Source of the DNA: Alcanivorax sp. S71-1-4
Lineage (GTDB): Bacteria > Pseudomonadota > Gammaproteobacteria > Pseudomonadales > Alcanivoracaceae
Reading direction: 5' to 3'
DNA length: 64,000 nt
Assembly (NCBI RefSeq): GCF_009846755.1
Contig: NZ_AQOR01000012.1
Span: 42,451 to 106,450, forward strand
Of the stretch, positions 9,860 through 18,343 are shown piece after piece. The notes below the pieces were generated by a model that was given only the letters and a program-made list of their open reading frames with translations, searched no databases and was not told where the DNA came from. A program made the position numbers and the translations under genes. The number at the start of each line of letters is the position of its first letter. Positions within the stretch are counted from its first letter, which is position 1.

Positions 9860-10574
9860 GGGCCACCTCGGGAAAGTGCTGCGCCAGGGCATCGTTGAGA
9901 CAGGCCAGCACGGCGGCTTCCTGCTCGCGGATAAAGAAATGGTCACCGTCGAACCAGTGCAGCGAAAAATCCTCGCGGGTGTGTTCGCGCCAGGCGCGCT
10001 GGCTGGCCTCGCGGATGTCATCGCGGCGGCCGGCCAGCACCTGTAGCGGCACGGGCAGCGGCGAAACAGGTTGTTCAGGGAAACTGGCGCAGACGCGATA
10101 GTCGGCGCGCAGGGTATTGAGCGTCATGCGCAGCAGCTCGTCGCTGGCAAACACTTCCGCCGGCGTGCCGCCGTGCTTGTGCAGCGCGCGGATCAGCGCC
10201 GCATCGTCTTCCTGCCCCGAGATCTCGCGCTCGCGACACTGCGGCGCCGGGCTGCCGGAGACAAACAGCGCACCCGGCAACGGCAGCCCGGCAGCCTGTT
10301 GCCACTGTGCCAGTGCAAACGCCAGCAAGGCGCCCATGCTGTGGCCGAATAACGCATAGCGCCCCTGCATGGCCGCGCGCTGCTCGTCGCCCAGTTGCGC
10401 GGCCAGTTGCGAGAAATCTTCCACGAACGCTTCGTGCAGACGTATGCCGCGCCCCGGCAGCTCCACCGGCACGACCCGCACCGTGGACGGCAGGTGACGC
10501 CGCCAGCGCAGATACATGGTGGCGCTGGCGCCCGCACAGGGCAGGCACAGCAGCGTGACCGGCACGTGGCTCAT
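9837..10574 (-). CDS. Type II thioesterase (editing), alpha/beta hydrolase
   Basis: This 245-residue stand-alone thioesterase has the nucleophile elbow GHSMG (Ser79) and a C-terminal GDHFFI segment carrying the catalytic His. The early LPCAGASA motif is typical of the type II (GrsT-like) group. Such enzymes free NRPS/PKS carrier arms blocked by wrong acyl groups and act in the cytoplasm. The ATG at 10574 overlaps the TGA of the MbtH gene. It is part of the biosynthetic operon and is not the chain-releasing domain. Confidence 0.9.
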   Translation of the reverse strand: MSHVPVTLLCLPCAGASATMYLRWRRHLPSTVRVVPVELPGRGIRLHEAFVEDFSQLAAQLGDEQRAAMQGRYALFGHSMGALLAFALAQWQQAAGLPLPGALFVSGSPAPQCREREISGQEDDAALIRALHKHGGTPAEVFASDELLRMTLNTLRADYRVCASFPEQPVSPLPVPLQVLAGRRDDIREASQRAWREHTREDFSLHWFDGDHFFIREQEAAVLACLNDALAQHFPEVAHAAVAAS

Positions 10575-10798
10575 GCCTGGCCGGCCGCCTGCTCGTCCAT
10601 CCACTGGCGCAGCGACAGCGGGCGCATGTCAGTCCAGGTCTGTTCGATATGGTCCAGGCAATGCTGGCGTGCGCCACTGACGCCGGTGTCGCGCCAGCCG
10701 CCGGGAATGCTTTTCCAGGCCGGCCACAGGGAATACTGCTCTTCGTGATTTACCAGGACACGGAACTCGCCGTCCTCGCGATCAAAACAACTGGTCAT
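10571..10798 (-). CDS. MbtH-like protein
   Basis: This is a 75-residue MbtH-family protein with the conserved [12 protein letters not shown], and [14 protein letters not shown] segments. MbtH proteins bind adenylation domains and are often needed for their solubility and activity, so the likely partner is the serine-type A domain of the NRPS at 4960-8205 or A domains beyond the left edge. The start at 10798 has a GAGGGCGA ribosome site. The TGA overlaps the thioesterase start. Confidence 0.95.
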   Translation of the reverse strand: MTSCFDREDGEFRVLVNHEEQYSLWPAWKSIPGGWRDTGVSGARQHCLDHIEQTWTDMRPLSLRQWMDEQAAGQA

Positions 10799-10918
10799 GG
10801 CGTCGCCCTCGCATTGGGAATGATGGCCGGTGAAACGGCATCTCAATGGGATGACGAGTGGGGCGGGAGGGAATTTAGGACGGCGGGCTGTGAGGCGGTC
10901 GGCGTCAGGCGGTGTGCG

Positions 10919-11146
10919 TCAGGCGTCTTTATCGTTGCCCGGCAACATGCCGGTCAGCAGCCACAGGTGGCGGGCCTGTTCGTAGGCGTTGCGGTGGGCC
11001 GGCGCAGCCGCCAGCCAGCTCTGGAGAGCAGCCTGTTCCGAAGCGCTCAGGGCGCCCTGCTCATGTTCGCGCATGACCCAGTCCATGGCCTGTTCCCAGG
11101 CAGGGTCGCGGTCTGCCATGTCGGTTGTCGTTGTTGTGCCTCGCAT
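10919..11146 (-). CDS. Stand-alone DUF4880 (FecR N-terminal-like) protein
   Basis: This 75-residue protein consists of little more than the FecR N-terminal domain: an acidic helical stretch with the pattern AMDWVMREHEQGALS then LQSWLAAAPAHRNAYEQARHLW. Full FecR proteins continue into a membrane helix and a periplasmic domain that receive a signal from a TonB receptor; both are absent here. It lies 203 bases downstream of an ECF sigma gene, where a fecR gene is normally found. It may therefore be a minimal cytoplasmic anti-sigma or pro-sigma factor. The domain call is good; the regulatory role is inferred. Confidence 0.8.
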   Translation of the reverse strand: MRGTTTTTDMADRDPAWEQAMDWVMREHEQGALSASEQAALQSWLAAAPAHRNAYEQARHLWLLTGMLPGNDKDA

Positions 11147-11349
11147 CGCCTGCTCCGCCGGCAGCCTTCACCATCGGCGGAGTGTAGCAAACGCCTGCAA
11201 AAGAAGCAGGCGCCACTGACACTCTTTACGCATTGGGCAATGGGAGCGGTGCTGTCGATACCGGACGGCTGGCCGGCTGTCACGTCGTGTCACACCGGGC
11301 ACGGCAAGCGACGGATGACTTTCGTGTCCACCGTGGCGGCGTTTTGCAG

Positions 11350-11868
11350 CTATTCGCCATACAGCGCAGCACGGCAGTGGGTCAGCGCATCGCGGATCAT
11401 GAAGTTCACCAGCGTGGTGGACACACCCAGCTGCGCCGCAATTTCGCGCTGGGTTTCACCACCGATGCGGTACATCTCAAATGCCCGCCGGGTGCGCTCG
11501 GGCAATTGCGCCATGGCCTGGACCAGCAGTTCCAGATCCTGGCGACTGATGGCGATCACTTCCGGTGTCGCGGTGGGCGCCGCGACATGCTCGCCCTCTT
11601 CTTCGCAGGCAAACACACTGGACTCAAACGCATTGCGCCGGTGGCGGTCAATCGCCAGATTGCGCACGACCTGGAAGGCGTAGGCCATGGGCCGGCGCAC
11701 CTCCAGCGCGGCATCGGTTTCAATGATTTTCAGATAGGCATCCTGCACGACGTCATCGGCGCGTTCACGGTTGCCAAGGATTTTCATCGCCGCATGACAC
11801 AGGCGCGTGCGATGCGTGACAAAGATATGTTCCAGTTCGGCGCGCTGCTCACTTGTCTGCACAGACAC
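11350..11868 (-). CDS. ECF sigma-70 factor, FecI-like (iron starvation type)
   Basis: This is a 172-residue two-domain sigma factor. Region 2 shows ADDVVQDAYLKI followed by AYAFQVVRNLAIDRHRR, and region 4 shows LPERTRRAFEMYRIGG followed by a helix-turn-helix (REIAAQLGVSTTLVNFMIRD). The start is GTG, either at 11868 or at 11862; the latter sits at a better distance from the AGGAGG site. A Fur-like box overlaps its own promoter. As in FecI/PvdS systems, it probably switches on the downstream NRPS/PKS genes under iron limitation. No TonB-dependent receptor is visible in the window. Confidence 0.9.
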   Translation of the reverse strand: MSVQTSEQRAELEHIFVTHRTRLCHAAMKILGNRERADDVVQDAYLKIIETDAALEVRRPMAYAFQVVRNLAIDRHRRNAFESSVFACEEEGEHVAAPTATPEVIAISRQDLELLVQAMAQLPERTRRAFEMYRIGGETQREIAAQLGVSTTLVNFMIRDALTHCRAALYGE

Positions 11869-12170
11869 GGGCCTCCTGCCCCCACGGTTTGCTCAAAATG
11901 CAACCACCCTAAAACAAGAACGATTATCATTTTCGCAAGCCCCGGTCTTGTCAATGCTGGCACAATGGATTTCAGCAGAAATTCTTTTTCGCCGTCGTAT
12001 CGACGCATAACACGTGTGGGCATAGCGTGTTTTTGTTGTGATGTGCTTGGCTTTTTCGTGTGTTCCAGGGACGTACGTGCCCCGTCAATCACCGTGCAGG
12101 GGCGACACGGTGGCCTTTGCATTCAGCCGCGCCGCGCCAGCCATGCTCGCCACGGCGCGCGGGTATGGCA
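11869..12170 (-). promoter_or_regulatory. Intergenic control region with Fur-like box over a sigma-70 promoter
   Basis: Reading the minus strand, a perfect TTGACA (-35, 11949-11954) is separated by 17 bases from AATGAT (-10, 11926-11931). A 19-base site at 11916-11934 matches the Fur consensus GATAATGATAATCATTATC at 14 of 19 positions by my alignment and covers the -10. Iron-loaded Fur would therefore block the ECF sigma gene that starts at 11868. The rest of the interval, towards the methyltransferase 3' end, shows nothing else I can name. Confidence 0.75.
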
Positions 12171-12875
12171 TCAGGCTTCCGGCGTTGCAATCAGAATCAG
12201 CGACGCCGGTTTACCCGTGTCAGGGTGCAGGGGTTCGCGCGTGGCCAGCAGGCGCAGACCACTGTCACGCAACAGTGTCAGCCAGCCGGAGAGCGTACGG
12301 AAATACCAGGGCGCGGCCTCGGCAAAACCACTGCCACAGCCCTGCCAGGACCCTTCACGCCAGCCGTCCTGATACGGCAGTTCACCGCAGGCCATCAGCG
12401 GATGCAGCGTCTGGATCACCACCTGCCCGCCAGGCACCAGCAAGGCCGGCAGCGCGCCCAGCGCAGCGGCCACGTCAGCATCGCCGATCAGGGCAAAATT
12501 GCTAATGACCAGATCAAGCGGCGGCAACCATTGCGGCCGTTCACTGGCCAGTTGCCGGTATTCCAGCAACTGGAATGTGGCACCGCCTGCCGCCCGCGCG
12601 GCCTCGACCAGTGCCGCCACGGCATCGATACCGAACAGGCACAGTGCCCGGTCCGGCGCCTGCGAGACCAGCGCGCGGCAGAGCCAGCCTTCACCGCAGC
12701 CCAGATCCAGTATGGCGCCCTGCTGCGGCGCCCATGACAGTGCCGTCTGGACGATGGCGTCGTCGGTCACCCGTGTGCGGCTGGCGATGCGTTTTTCACG
12801 CACGGCGTGCGTCCAGGGGAGCGCGTTTTGTGTCCAGGCTTCGAGCACGCCTTGATCACTGAAAGGTTTGGCCAT
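12171..12875 (-). CDS. Class I SAM-dependent methyltransferase
   Basis: This is a 234-residue cytoplasmic protein with motif I LDLGCGEGWLCR, an acidic residue at the end of the second strand (FGIDAVAALV), and LDLVISNFAL as the post-motif strand. It belongs to the broad Methyltransf family; the acceptor cannot be read from the sequence. It points the same way as the siderophore genes but lies upstream of their Fur-controlled promoter, so it need not belong to that pathway. Confidence 0.8.
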   Translation of the reverse strand: MAKPFSDQGVLEAWTQNALPWTHAVREKRIASRTRVTDDAIVQTALSWAPQQGAILDLGCGEGWLCRALVSQAPDRALCLFGIDAVAALVEAARAAGGATFQLLEYRQLASERPQWLPPLDLVISNFALIGDADVAAALGALPALLVPGGQVVIQTLHPLMACGELPYQDGWREGSWQGCGSGFAEAAPWYFRTLSGWLTLLRDSGLRLLATREPLHPDTGKPASLILIATPEA

Positions 12876-12981
12876 AGGAAGCTCGTCTGGTCAGTCGGAT
12901 TGTCTGCAAAATCCGCTTTTCCTCAGTCTACTCGCGTAGCCGCCAATGATTTTCCTGACAGCGACAACCAGCTTTTTTGCC

Positions 12982-13150
12982 GTAGGGTGGGTAGAGCCAA
13001 AGGCGAAACCCACCATGTCCATGCCCGTTCTTCACTCCCGCAAAACCATCGAAATCACCCGGCTTGGGTGGTGGGTAGCTTCGATGATTTTGTGCGAGCC
13101 GTGCGCTACATGGTCTCGGTGGGTTTCGCCTTTGGCTCTACCCACCCTAC
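12982..13150. repeat. Palindromic intergenic repeat, copy A (33-bp perfect terminal inverted repeats)
   Basis: The 169-base element begins GTAGGGTGGGTAGAGCC and ends with the exact reverse complement. The arms 12982-13014 and 13118-13150 match over 33 bases. Inner arms (AAAACCATCGAA and TTCGATGATTTT) make the rest nearly palindromic too. A second, longer copy occurs at 27272-27505. It encodes nothing. It fills most of the 332-base gap between the methyltransferase and glyoxalase genes. Confidence 0.9.
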
Positions 13151-13207
13151 CGCAATTTCACCTTATACTGGCCAGCCATGCACCGACTTTCCAGGACAGG
13201 AGCCTTC

Positions 13208-13759
13208 ATGTCACGTCATTTTGAGCAGGCACCGGGGTTGTGCGAACAACCGGACGCCAGCACCTCGGATTTCCGTTTCACGCAGACCATGCTGCGTGTC
13301 AAAGACCCGCAGCCCAGCCTGGATTTTTATACCCGCGTGCTCGGCATGCGCCTGGTGCGCAAGCTGGATTTCCCAGAGATGCAGTTCACGCTGTATTTTC
13401 TCGGCTGCCTGGATGACAGCGCGGCACAGACCATTCCCGCCGAGGCACATGCACGCAGCACCTGGACCTTCGGCCGCGAGGCCCTGCTGGAGCTGACACA
13501 CAACTGGGGCACCGAGGATGACGCCGGGTTCCACTATCACAACGGCAATCAGGAGCCGCGCGGCTTCGGTCATATCGGCATTACCGTACCGGACGTCTAT
13601 GCCGCCTGCGAACGCTTTGAAAAACTGGGCGTAAAATTCGTCAAGAAGCCCGATGAGGGCAAGATGATGGGGGTGGCGTTTATTCAGGACCCGGACGGTT
13701 ACTGGGTGGAAATCATCCAGGCCGACATGATGGAGAAGCAGGCCCGGCAGCAGGGCTGA
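13208..13759 (+). CDS. gloA: Lactoylglutathione lyase (glyoxalase I)
   Basis: This 183-residue protein isomerises the methylglyoxal-glutathione hemithioacetal to S-lactoylglutathione in the cytoplasm. It has the two VOC half-folds and the four metal-ligand positions: Gln in TQTMLRV, Glu in LELTHNWG, His in GHIGI and Glu in YWVEII. The length and the insert after LYFLGCLD match the longer, human/Pseudomonas-type enzyme rather than the 135-residue E. coli type. The ATG at 13208 has a CAGGAG site; an upstream in-frame ATG at 13178 lacks one. Confidence 0.93.
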   Translation: MSRHFEQAPGLCEQPDASTSDFRFTQTMLRVKDPQPSLDFYTRVLGMRLVRKLDFPEMQFTLYFLGCLDDSAAQTIPAEAHARSTWTFGREALLELTHNWGTEDDAGFHYHNGNQEPRGFGHIGITVPDVYAACERFEKLGVKFVKKPDEGKMMGVAFIQDPDGYWVEIIQADMMEKQARQQG

Positions 13760-13770
13760 TGGCCTGACGC

Positions 13771-13797
13771 GGAGGACATCAGCGGAAGATGTCCTCC
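13771..13797. terminator. 10-bp perfect stem-loop between convergent genes
   Basis: GGAGGACATC (13771-13780) pairs exactly with GATGTCCTCC (13788-13797) around a 7-base loop. It lies between the end of gloA and the last codons of the Rpn gene. There is no T-run on either side, so this is a hairpin end-signal at best, not a classical intrinsic terminator. Confidence 0.4.
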
Positions 13798-14714
13798 GGA
13801 GTGGTGGCGTCCAGTACGCGATCAATCCACATTTCCAGTGTGTCGATATTGGCTGCCTCAATGCGTTCCACAGCTTCCGGCAACAGAGGGCCAAAACGCC
13901 GGCTCATCTGTCGGGACAGAATCCGTTGCGCTTCCTTGCGCCGCCCCTTGTCCTCGTGTTCCTGATACCACTGCTGCACTCGTTCAGCCAGCATGTCATC
14001 CACCTCCTGTAACGCCTGCATCGCCGGAATCGGCACGCCCGGCAACCGTGCCGGCAACAGCACACGCCTGAGCCACTCGGTGAAGCTGCGGCGCAGGCCA
14101 GCCTGTTGCGGCGAATGGAGCCAGTCTATCAGAAGCCGCAGCACCTGCTGAACATCCGCCGCCTCACGGCTGTTCTCGAGCCGGAACAACGCTGCCACCA
14201 GGTTGCGCAGGGGCGCCAGCTCATGTTCCTGATAGGCCCCCTCATCCAGCAGCAGATACCGCATGGCGGGCCGGTAAGCCGCCAGTTGATGTGTCACCGG
14301 GTGGATCAGCTCCGCCACCTCGGTGGCGGCCTGCCAGCGCCGGGATCCGTTGTACAGCACCAGAGGCAGCACAGGCGGCAGCAGGCCGTCCGCCTCCAGT
14401 TGGCCGGTCCGGATAAGGTCCTGATACAGCAGTGCGACGTAAGCCATGATGCGCACCGCCATATAGGGATCGACGGTGGACTGGAATTCCAGCAGCAGGT
14501 AAACGTAAATCCACTGCGGCCCGCAGCGCACCCGCCAGACGACATCATCGCAGCGGCTGCGCAGGTCATCGGTCACATAATTGCCGCTGACTTTTTCCAG
14601 TGAGTCCATGTCCAGCAGCGCCACCCAATCCTGGGCAACGAATCCGGTCAGCAGGTCGCGCACCATCTCCGGGTGCGAGAATAACTGACGGTAGCCGCTA
14701 TCGTGATCGTCCAT
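13779..14714 (-). CDS. Rpn family nuclease (YhgA-like, PD-(D/E)xK)
   Basis: This 311-residue protein begins in the family manner, with a DHDSGYRQLFSHPEMVRDLL stretch, and contains the nuclease core: an acidic residue in LRSRCDDVVW and the LLEFQS strand (E-x-Q). Rpn proteins are recombination-promoting DNA endonucleases of the former transposase_31 group, often multi-copy but not true transposases. A start at 14714 is preferred because it matches the usual N-terminus; an upstream ATG at 14780 has no ribosome site. The C-terminal third is the variable charged region of the family. Confidence 0.85.
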   Translation of the reverse strand: MDDHDSGYRQLFSHPEMVRDLLTGFVAQDWVALLDMDSLEKVSGNYVTDDLRSRCDDVVWRVRCGPQWIYVYLLLEFQSTVDPYMAVRIMAYVALLYQDLIRTGQLEADGLLPPVLPLVLYNGSRRWQAATEVAELIHPVTHQLAAYRPAMRYLLLDEGAYQEHELAPLRNLVAALFRLENSREAADVQQVLRLLIDWLHSPQQAGLRRSFTEWLRRVLLPARLPGVPIPAMQALQEVDDMLAERVQQWYQEHEDKGRRKEAQRILSRQMSRRFGPLLPEAVERIEAANIDTLEMWIDRVLDATTPEDIFR

Positions 14715-14828
14715 GATCCACCCGTCCGTCTGATACGGCAGGCAGTATGACGAAGCCCCGTCGGGCGCGCTGTGGGCCATGACGGAAAAGGGTGTAAGCC
14801 TGCCGCCATGACACGGCAGGGAAACGGC

Positions 14829-15806
14829 TTACAGCGTGTCAGCCCGGCGCGCATAACGCGCCGCAATCACCGCGCACACCATCAACTGGATCTGGTGAAA
14901 AATCATCAACGGCAACAGCATGGCGCCGACGGAACCGGAGGCAAACAGGACCTGTGCCATCGGCACGCCGGTGGCGAGGCTTTTTTTCGAGCCGCCGAAG
15001 ACAATAGTGATTTCATCTTCCTTGTTGAAACCGAACAACCGCGCCAGCCAGGTGCTCAGGACGAGTACCAGTGCAAGCACGATGCAGCAGACCACCACCA
15101 GGCCGACCAGCGCCGGCCAGGGCACCTGGTACCAGAGCCCTTCCAGCACCGCGTTACCGAACGCGGTGTAGACCACCAGCAGAATCGACGACTGGTCGAC
15201 ATAGCGCAGCCAGGCACTGTTACGCGCCACCCAGGCGCCGATCCAGCGCCGCGCCACCTGGCCGGCAATAAAGGGGACCAGCAGTTGCAGCACGATTTTC
15301 TGAATCGCATCCAGCGTGGAACCGGCGTCGCCCTGGGTATCGAGCAACACCTTCACCAGCAGCGGCGTCAGAAAAATACCGAGCAGGCTGGACGCCGAGG
15401 CGCTGCAGATCGCGGCCGGTACATTGCCCCGTGCCAGGGAAGTGAAGGCAATCGCCGACTGCACCGTGGCCGGCAGGGCACACATGTATAGCAGGCCCAG
15501 GTACAGCTCCGGAGTGACCAGGGGTGACAGCACCGGTTTCAGGGCCAGGCCGAGCAGCGGGAACAGCACAAACGTCAGCGAGAACACCAGCAGGTGCAGG
15601 CGCCAGTGCGTGGCCCCGGCGATGATCGCCTGACGCGACAGTTTGGCGCCGTGCAGGAAGAACAGCAGCGCGATGGCCGCCATGGTGATCCACTCGAAGG
15701 CCACCCCCACCTGTCCCTGTGCCGGCAGTACCGAGGCCAGGACCACGGTGACGATCAGCGCGAGCGTGAAATTATCAGGAACAAAACGGGACAACGGCAG
15801 CGACAT
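14829..15806 (-). CDS. Bile acid:sodium symporter-like membrane transporter (SBF-like)
   Basis: This is a 325-residue inner-membrane protein with about ten hydrophobic segments. Near the start it has FFLHGAKLS, then LYMCALPATVQSAIAFTSLARGN, and late in the protein FGGSKKSLATGVPMA. These are characteristic of the SBF-like (YfeH/Rch1) branch rather than true bile-acid carriers. The substrate is unknown. The start at 15806 (MSLPLS) is chosen over a longer reading because it directly precedes the first membrane segment and has an upstream G-rich site. It stands alone between the Rpn and patatin genes. Confidence 0.85.
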   Translation of the reverse strand: MSLPLSRFVPDNFTLALIVTVVLASVLPAQGQVGVAFEWITMAAIALLFFLHGAKLSRQAIIAGATHWRLHLLVFSLTFVLFPLLGLALKPVLSPLVTPELYLGLLYMCALPATVQSAIAFTSLARGNVPAAICSASASSLLGIFLTPLLVKVLLDTQGDAGSTLDAIQKIVLQLLVPFIAGQVARRWIGAWVARNSAWLRYVDQSSILLVVYTAFGNAVLEGLWYQVPWPALVGLVVVCCIVLALVLVLSTWLARLFGFNKEDEITIVFGGSKKSLATGVPMAQVLFASGSVGAMLLPLMIFHQIQLMVCAVIAARYARRADTL

Positions 15807-15933
15807 GGAGACCACCCGGACGGCAATGTGACAGGAAAGAACGCACTCTAGCCCGGCTGCCCCCAAGAGGCCAGCCGGGCGGTCAGCACTTTTTCGTCAG
15901 AAGCTCTGCCATCCAGGCCTGAGCAGCTCCGGG

Positions 15934-16872
15934 TCAGGCCAGCATGGCCCGCGCCACTTGCCGTTCGGTCGTGCGCAGCGCCGTCTCAAACACGCGCTGG
16001 CGCCGGCCCGGGTCCATCATGTTGAAACCGATCGCCTGCAGATCGTCGGCGTCCGGTTCCAGCCGGATCACGCGGATGCCGGCCTGCGTCAGCGCCGCCA
16101 CTTCACGGTCGACAATCGCGGTCATGTAGCGCCGCACGCGCCGTTCAATCCTGGCCAGCGGCGAGCGCGGTGCGTCCGGATGGCGCGAGGCCATCGGCGC
16201 CAGCACCACGGCCTCCTGCACGCCGGTGCCGAGCAGCATGTCGGCAGACACCGGCGACGCGATGCCGCCGTCCAGATAGGTGCGGCCCTGCCAGGTCACG
16301 GGCGGGCACCAGCCCGGCACGGCGTAGGAGGCGCAGACGGCCAGGTTGAGCGGCATGGCCGGAACATCGTCGCGGCCCAGCGCCACACGCTGGCCGGTGT
16401 CACGGTCCACCACCATCATCCAGGCGTTCGGGTGCGGCGCCCAGTCGCCGGCAGGCACCACGCTGTCGATCAGCTCCATGAACGGTGTCATGTCGGCGCG
16501 GCCACGCGGCAATGCACCCACCAGCGCCGTCAGCGACGACACGTCACCGCGCAGCCCCCGCCGCAACAGTGACAGGCCGGTGAACCCCGCGCCGGGCAAC
16601 GGCGGCAGCGCGCCGCCGGTGGCGGTGTCATGGTCCCAGAGACAGTCAGGGGCCTGGCCACGCTGGCTGGCCAGCAACCGCGAGACGGGCGTACCCGCCG
16701 CCAGCAGCGCCGCCAGCACGGCGCCGGCGGAAGTACCGATCAGGATATCGGCGCTGCGCGCATCCCAGCCGAGGCGCTGTTCCAGGCTGGCCAGCGCGGC
16801 AATCGACCAGGCGCCGCCGGCGACGCCGCCGCAGCCGAGCACCAGCGCGCGTTTGTCAGGCGAAGACGGCAT
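15934..16872 (-). CDS. Patatin-like phospholipase/esterase
   Basis: This 312-residue protein has the full patatin set: an oxyanion-type GCGGVAGG near residue 14, the nucleophile GTSAGA (G-x-S-x-G), and the catalytic Asp in YLDGGI. No signal peptide is seen, so it probably acts in the cytoplasm or at the inner membrane. It starts inside the 3' end of the monooxygenase gene (17-base overlap). As the last gene of an SDR-BVMO-hydrolase operon, it could open the ester or lactone made by the monooxygenase. That role is inferred. Confidence 0.88.
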   Translation of the reverse strand: MPSSPDKRALVLGCGGVAGGAWSIAALASLEQRLGWDARSADILIGTSAGAVLAALLAAGTPVSRLLASQRGQAPDCLWDHDTATGGALPPLPGAGFTGLSLLRRGLRGDVSSLTALVGALPRGRADMTPFMELIDSVVPAGDWAPHPNAWMMVVDRDTGQRVALGRDDVPAMPLNLAVCASYAVPGWCPPVTWQGRTYLDGGIASPVSADMLLGTGVQEAVVLAPMASRHPDAPRSPLARIERRVRRYMTAIVDREVAALTQAGIRVIRLEPDADDLQAIGFNMMDPGRRQRVFETALRTTERQVARAMLA

Positions 16873-18343
16873 CGGTCACCTCTCCCGTGGCCGGCGTGAG
16901 TTCATAACTTTCCAGATCAAATTCCGACAGCAGGCGCCGCATGGTCACGGTGCTCCAGGGGAAGCCGGTGCTGTTCTTGCCATTGGCGTCGATGTAATAG
17001 CTGGAGCAACCACCGGTGTTCCAGACCGTGCAGGTCAAGGCACGCTGCACACGCACGTTGTATTGCCGCTGCGCCGCTTCGCGCACTTCCACCCGCGCCA
17101 GCCGGTGTTCGCGCATCGCCTTCAATGCCGACATGGCATACCGGATTTGCGATTCGATGACGATAAAAGCGGAGTTATGGCCGATGGCCAGGTTTGGCCC
17201 AAGCACCAGGAACAGATTCGGGAAGCCGTGGATGGTGGTGCCGCGATAGGCTTCCGGGCTGCCGGCCCAGCGATCGGCCAGCGTGTCGCCGCTGACACCG
17301 CGCACACGGTGTGCGATGGGCTGGTCGGTGACGTGGAAGCCGGTGCCGAGAATGATCGTATCCACTTCCCGTTCGCTGCCGTCGTCGGCAACCACGACAT
17401 TGCCGCGAATCTCGCGCACGCCGGTGGCGAACACGTCCACATTGGGTTGTGCCAGCGCCGGGTAATAATTGTTCGAGAGCAGCACGCGCTTGCAGCCGAG
17501 CGTGTAATCCGGCGTCACTTTTTCACGCAGCGCCGGGTCCTTGATCGCCATGCGGATATGCGCCCGCGCCAGCCGCTCCACCTGTTTCAGCATGGCCGGT
17601 TTGCGAAAGCCGATGCCAAAGGTTTCAAAGCCGGTGTAGAGCAGCCCGCGCAGCAATTGCTTTACGCCGGGCAGCGCCAGCATGCCGGTCAGCAGCGCGT
17701 TCAGCGTGCTGTCCGGTTTCGGCAGGATCCATTGCGGGGTGCGCTGGTAGACATTCAACTGTGCCACCTGCGGCTGGATTTCCGGCACAAACTGGATCGC
17801 GGAGGCGCCGGTGCCGATCACGGCAACGCGCTCGCCGCGCAGGTCATGGCCGTGATCCCAGTGGGAGGAATGAAACACCTTGCCGGGAAAATCGGCCAGG
17901 CCCGGCAGGGCCGGCATGATCGGTTCGTGCAGGTAGCCGGTGCAGGAGATCACCACCCGCGCCCGGTATTCAGCGCGCACCGTGCGCACCCGCCAGGCAC
18001 ATTGCGCCTCATCCCACGCAGCCTCTTCAAGCTCTTCGCCAAAGCGGATGTAGCGCTGCACATCGTGGCGCGCGGCGGTGTCGCGCACATAGTGCAGAAT
18101 TTCCTTTTGCCCGGCGAACAGCCGGCTCCAGTCCGGTTTCTGCGCGAAGGAATAGGAATACAGCGCCGACGGCACATCGCAGGCGCAGCCGGGATAGGTG
18201 TTGTCGCGCCAGGTGCCGCCCAGGCCGTCGGCCTTTTCCAGCACGGCAAAATTGTCGATGCCCTGCTCGCGCAGGCGAATGGCGGCGCCGATGCCGCTGA
18301 TGCCGGCGCCGATCACCAGTACGTCGAAGATGTGTGCGCTCAT
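16856..18343 (-). CDS. Baeyer-Villiger-type flavin monooxygenase
   Basis: This 495-residue FAD/NADPH monooxygenase has an N-terminal Rossmann motif GAGISGIG, the GGTWRDNTYPGCACD segment typical of the family, the BVMO fingerprint F-x-G-x3-H-x3-W (FPGKVFHSSHWD) and a second nucleotide motif (GTGASA). Such enzymes turn ketones into esters or lactones, and related flavoproteins oxidise long alkanes in hydrocarbon degraders. It overlaps the SDR gene as ATGA and the patatin gene by 17 bases. A chain of alcohol to ketone (SDR), ester (this enzyme) and hydrolysis (patatin) is plausible. The substrate is unknown. Confidence 0.9.
   Translation of the reverse strand: MSAHIFDVLVIGAGISGIGAAIRLREQGIDNFAVLEKADGLGGTWRDNTYPGCACDVPSALYSYSFAQKPDWSRLFAGQKEILHYVRDTAARHDVQRYIRFGEELEEAAWDEAQCAWRVRTVRAEYRARVVISCTGYLHEPIMPALPGLADFPGKVFHSSHWDHGHDLRGERVAVIGTGASAIQFVPEIQPQVAQLNVYQRTPQWILPKPDSTLNALLTGMLALPGVKQLLRGLLYTGFETFGIGFRKPAMLKQVERLARAHIRMAIKDPALREKVTPDYTLGCKRVLLSNNYYPALAQPNVDVFATGVREIRGNVVVADDGSEREVDTIILGTGFHVTDQPIAHRVRGVSGDTLADRWAGSPEAYRGTTIHGFPNLFLVLGPNLAIGHNSAFIVIESQIRYAMSALKAMREHRLARVEVREAAQRQYNVRVQRALTCTVWNTGGCSSYYIDANGKNSTGFPWSTVTMRRLLSEFDLESYELTPATGEVTDAVFA

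Noticed and set aside
12982..13150. CRISPR array
   Set aside because: The repeats are long inverted arms, not short direct repeats with regular spacers, and no cas genes are present.
13779..14714. Rpn gene as an insertion sequence transposase
   Set aside because: There are no terminal inverted repeats or target duplication around it, and the family is now regarded as nucleases rather than DDE transposases.
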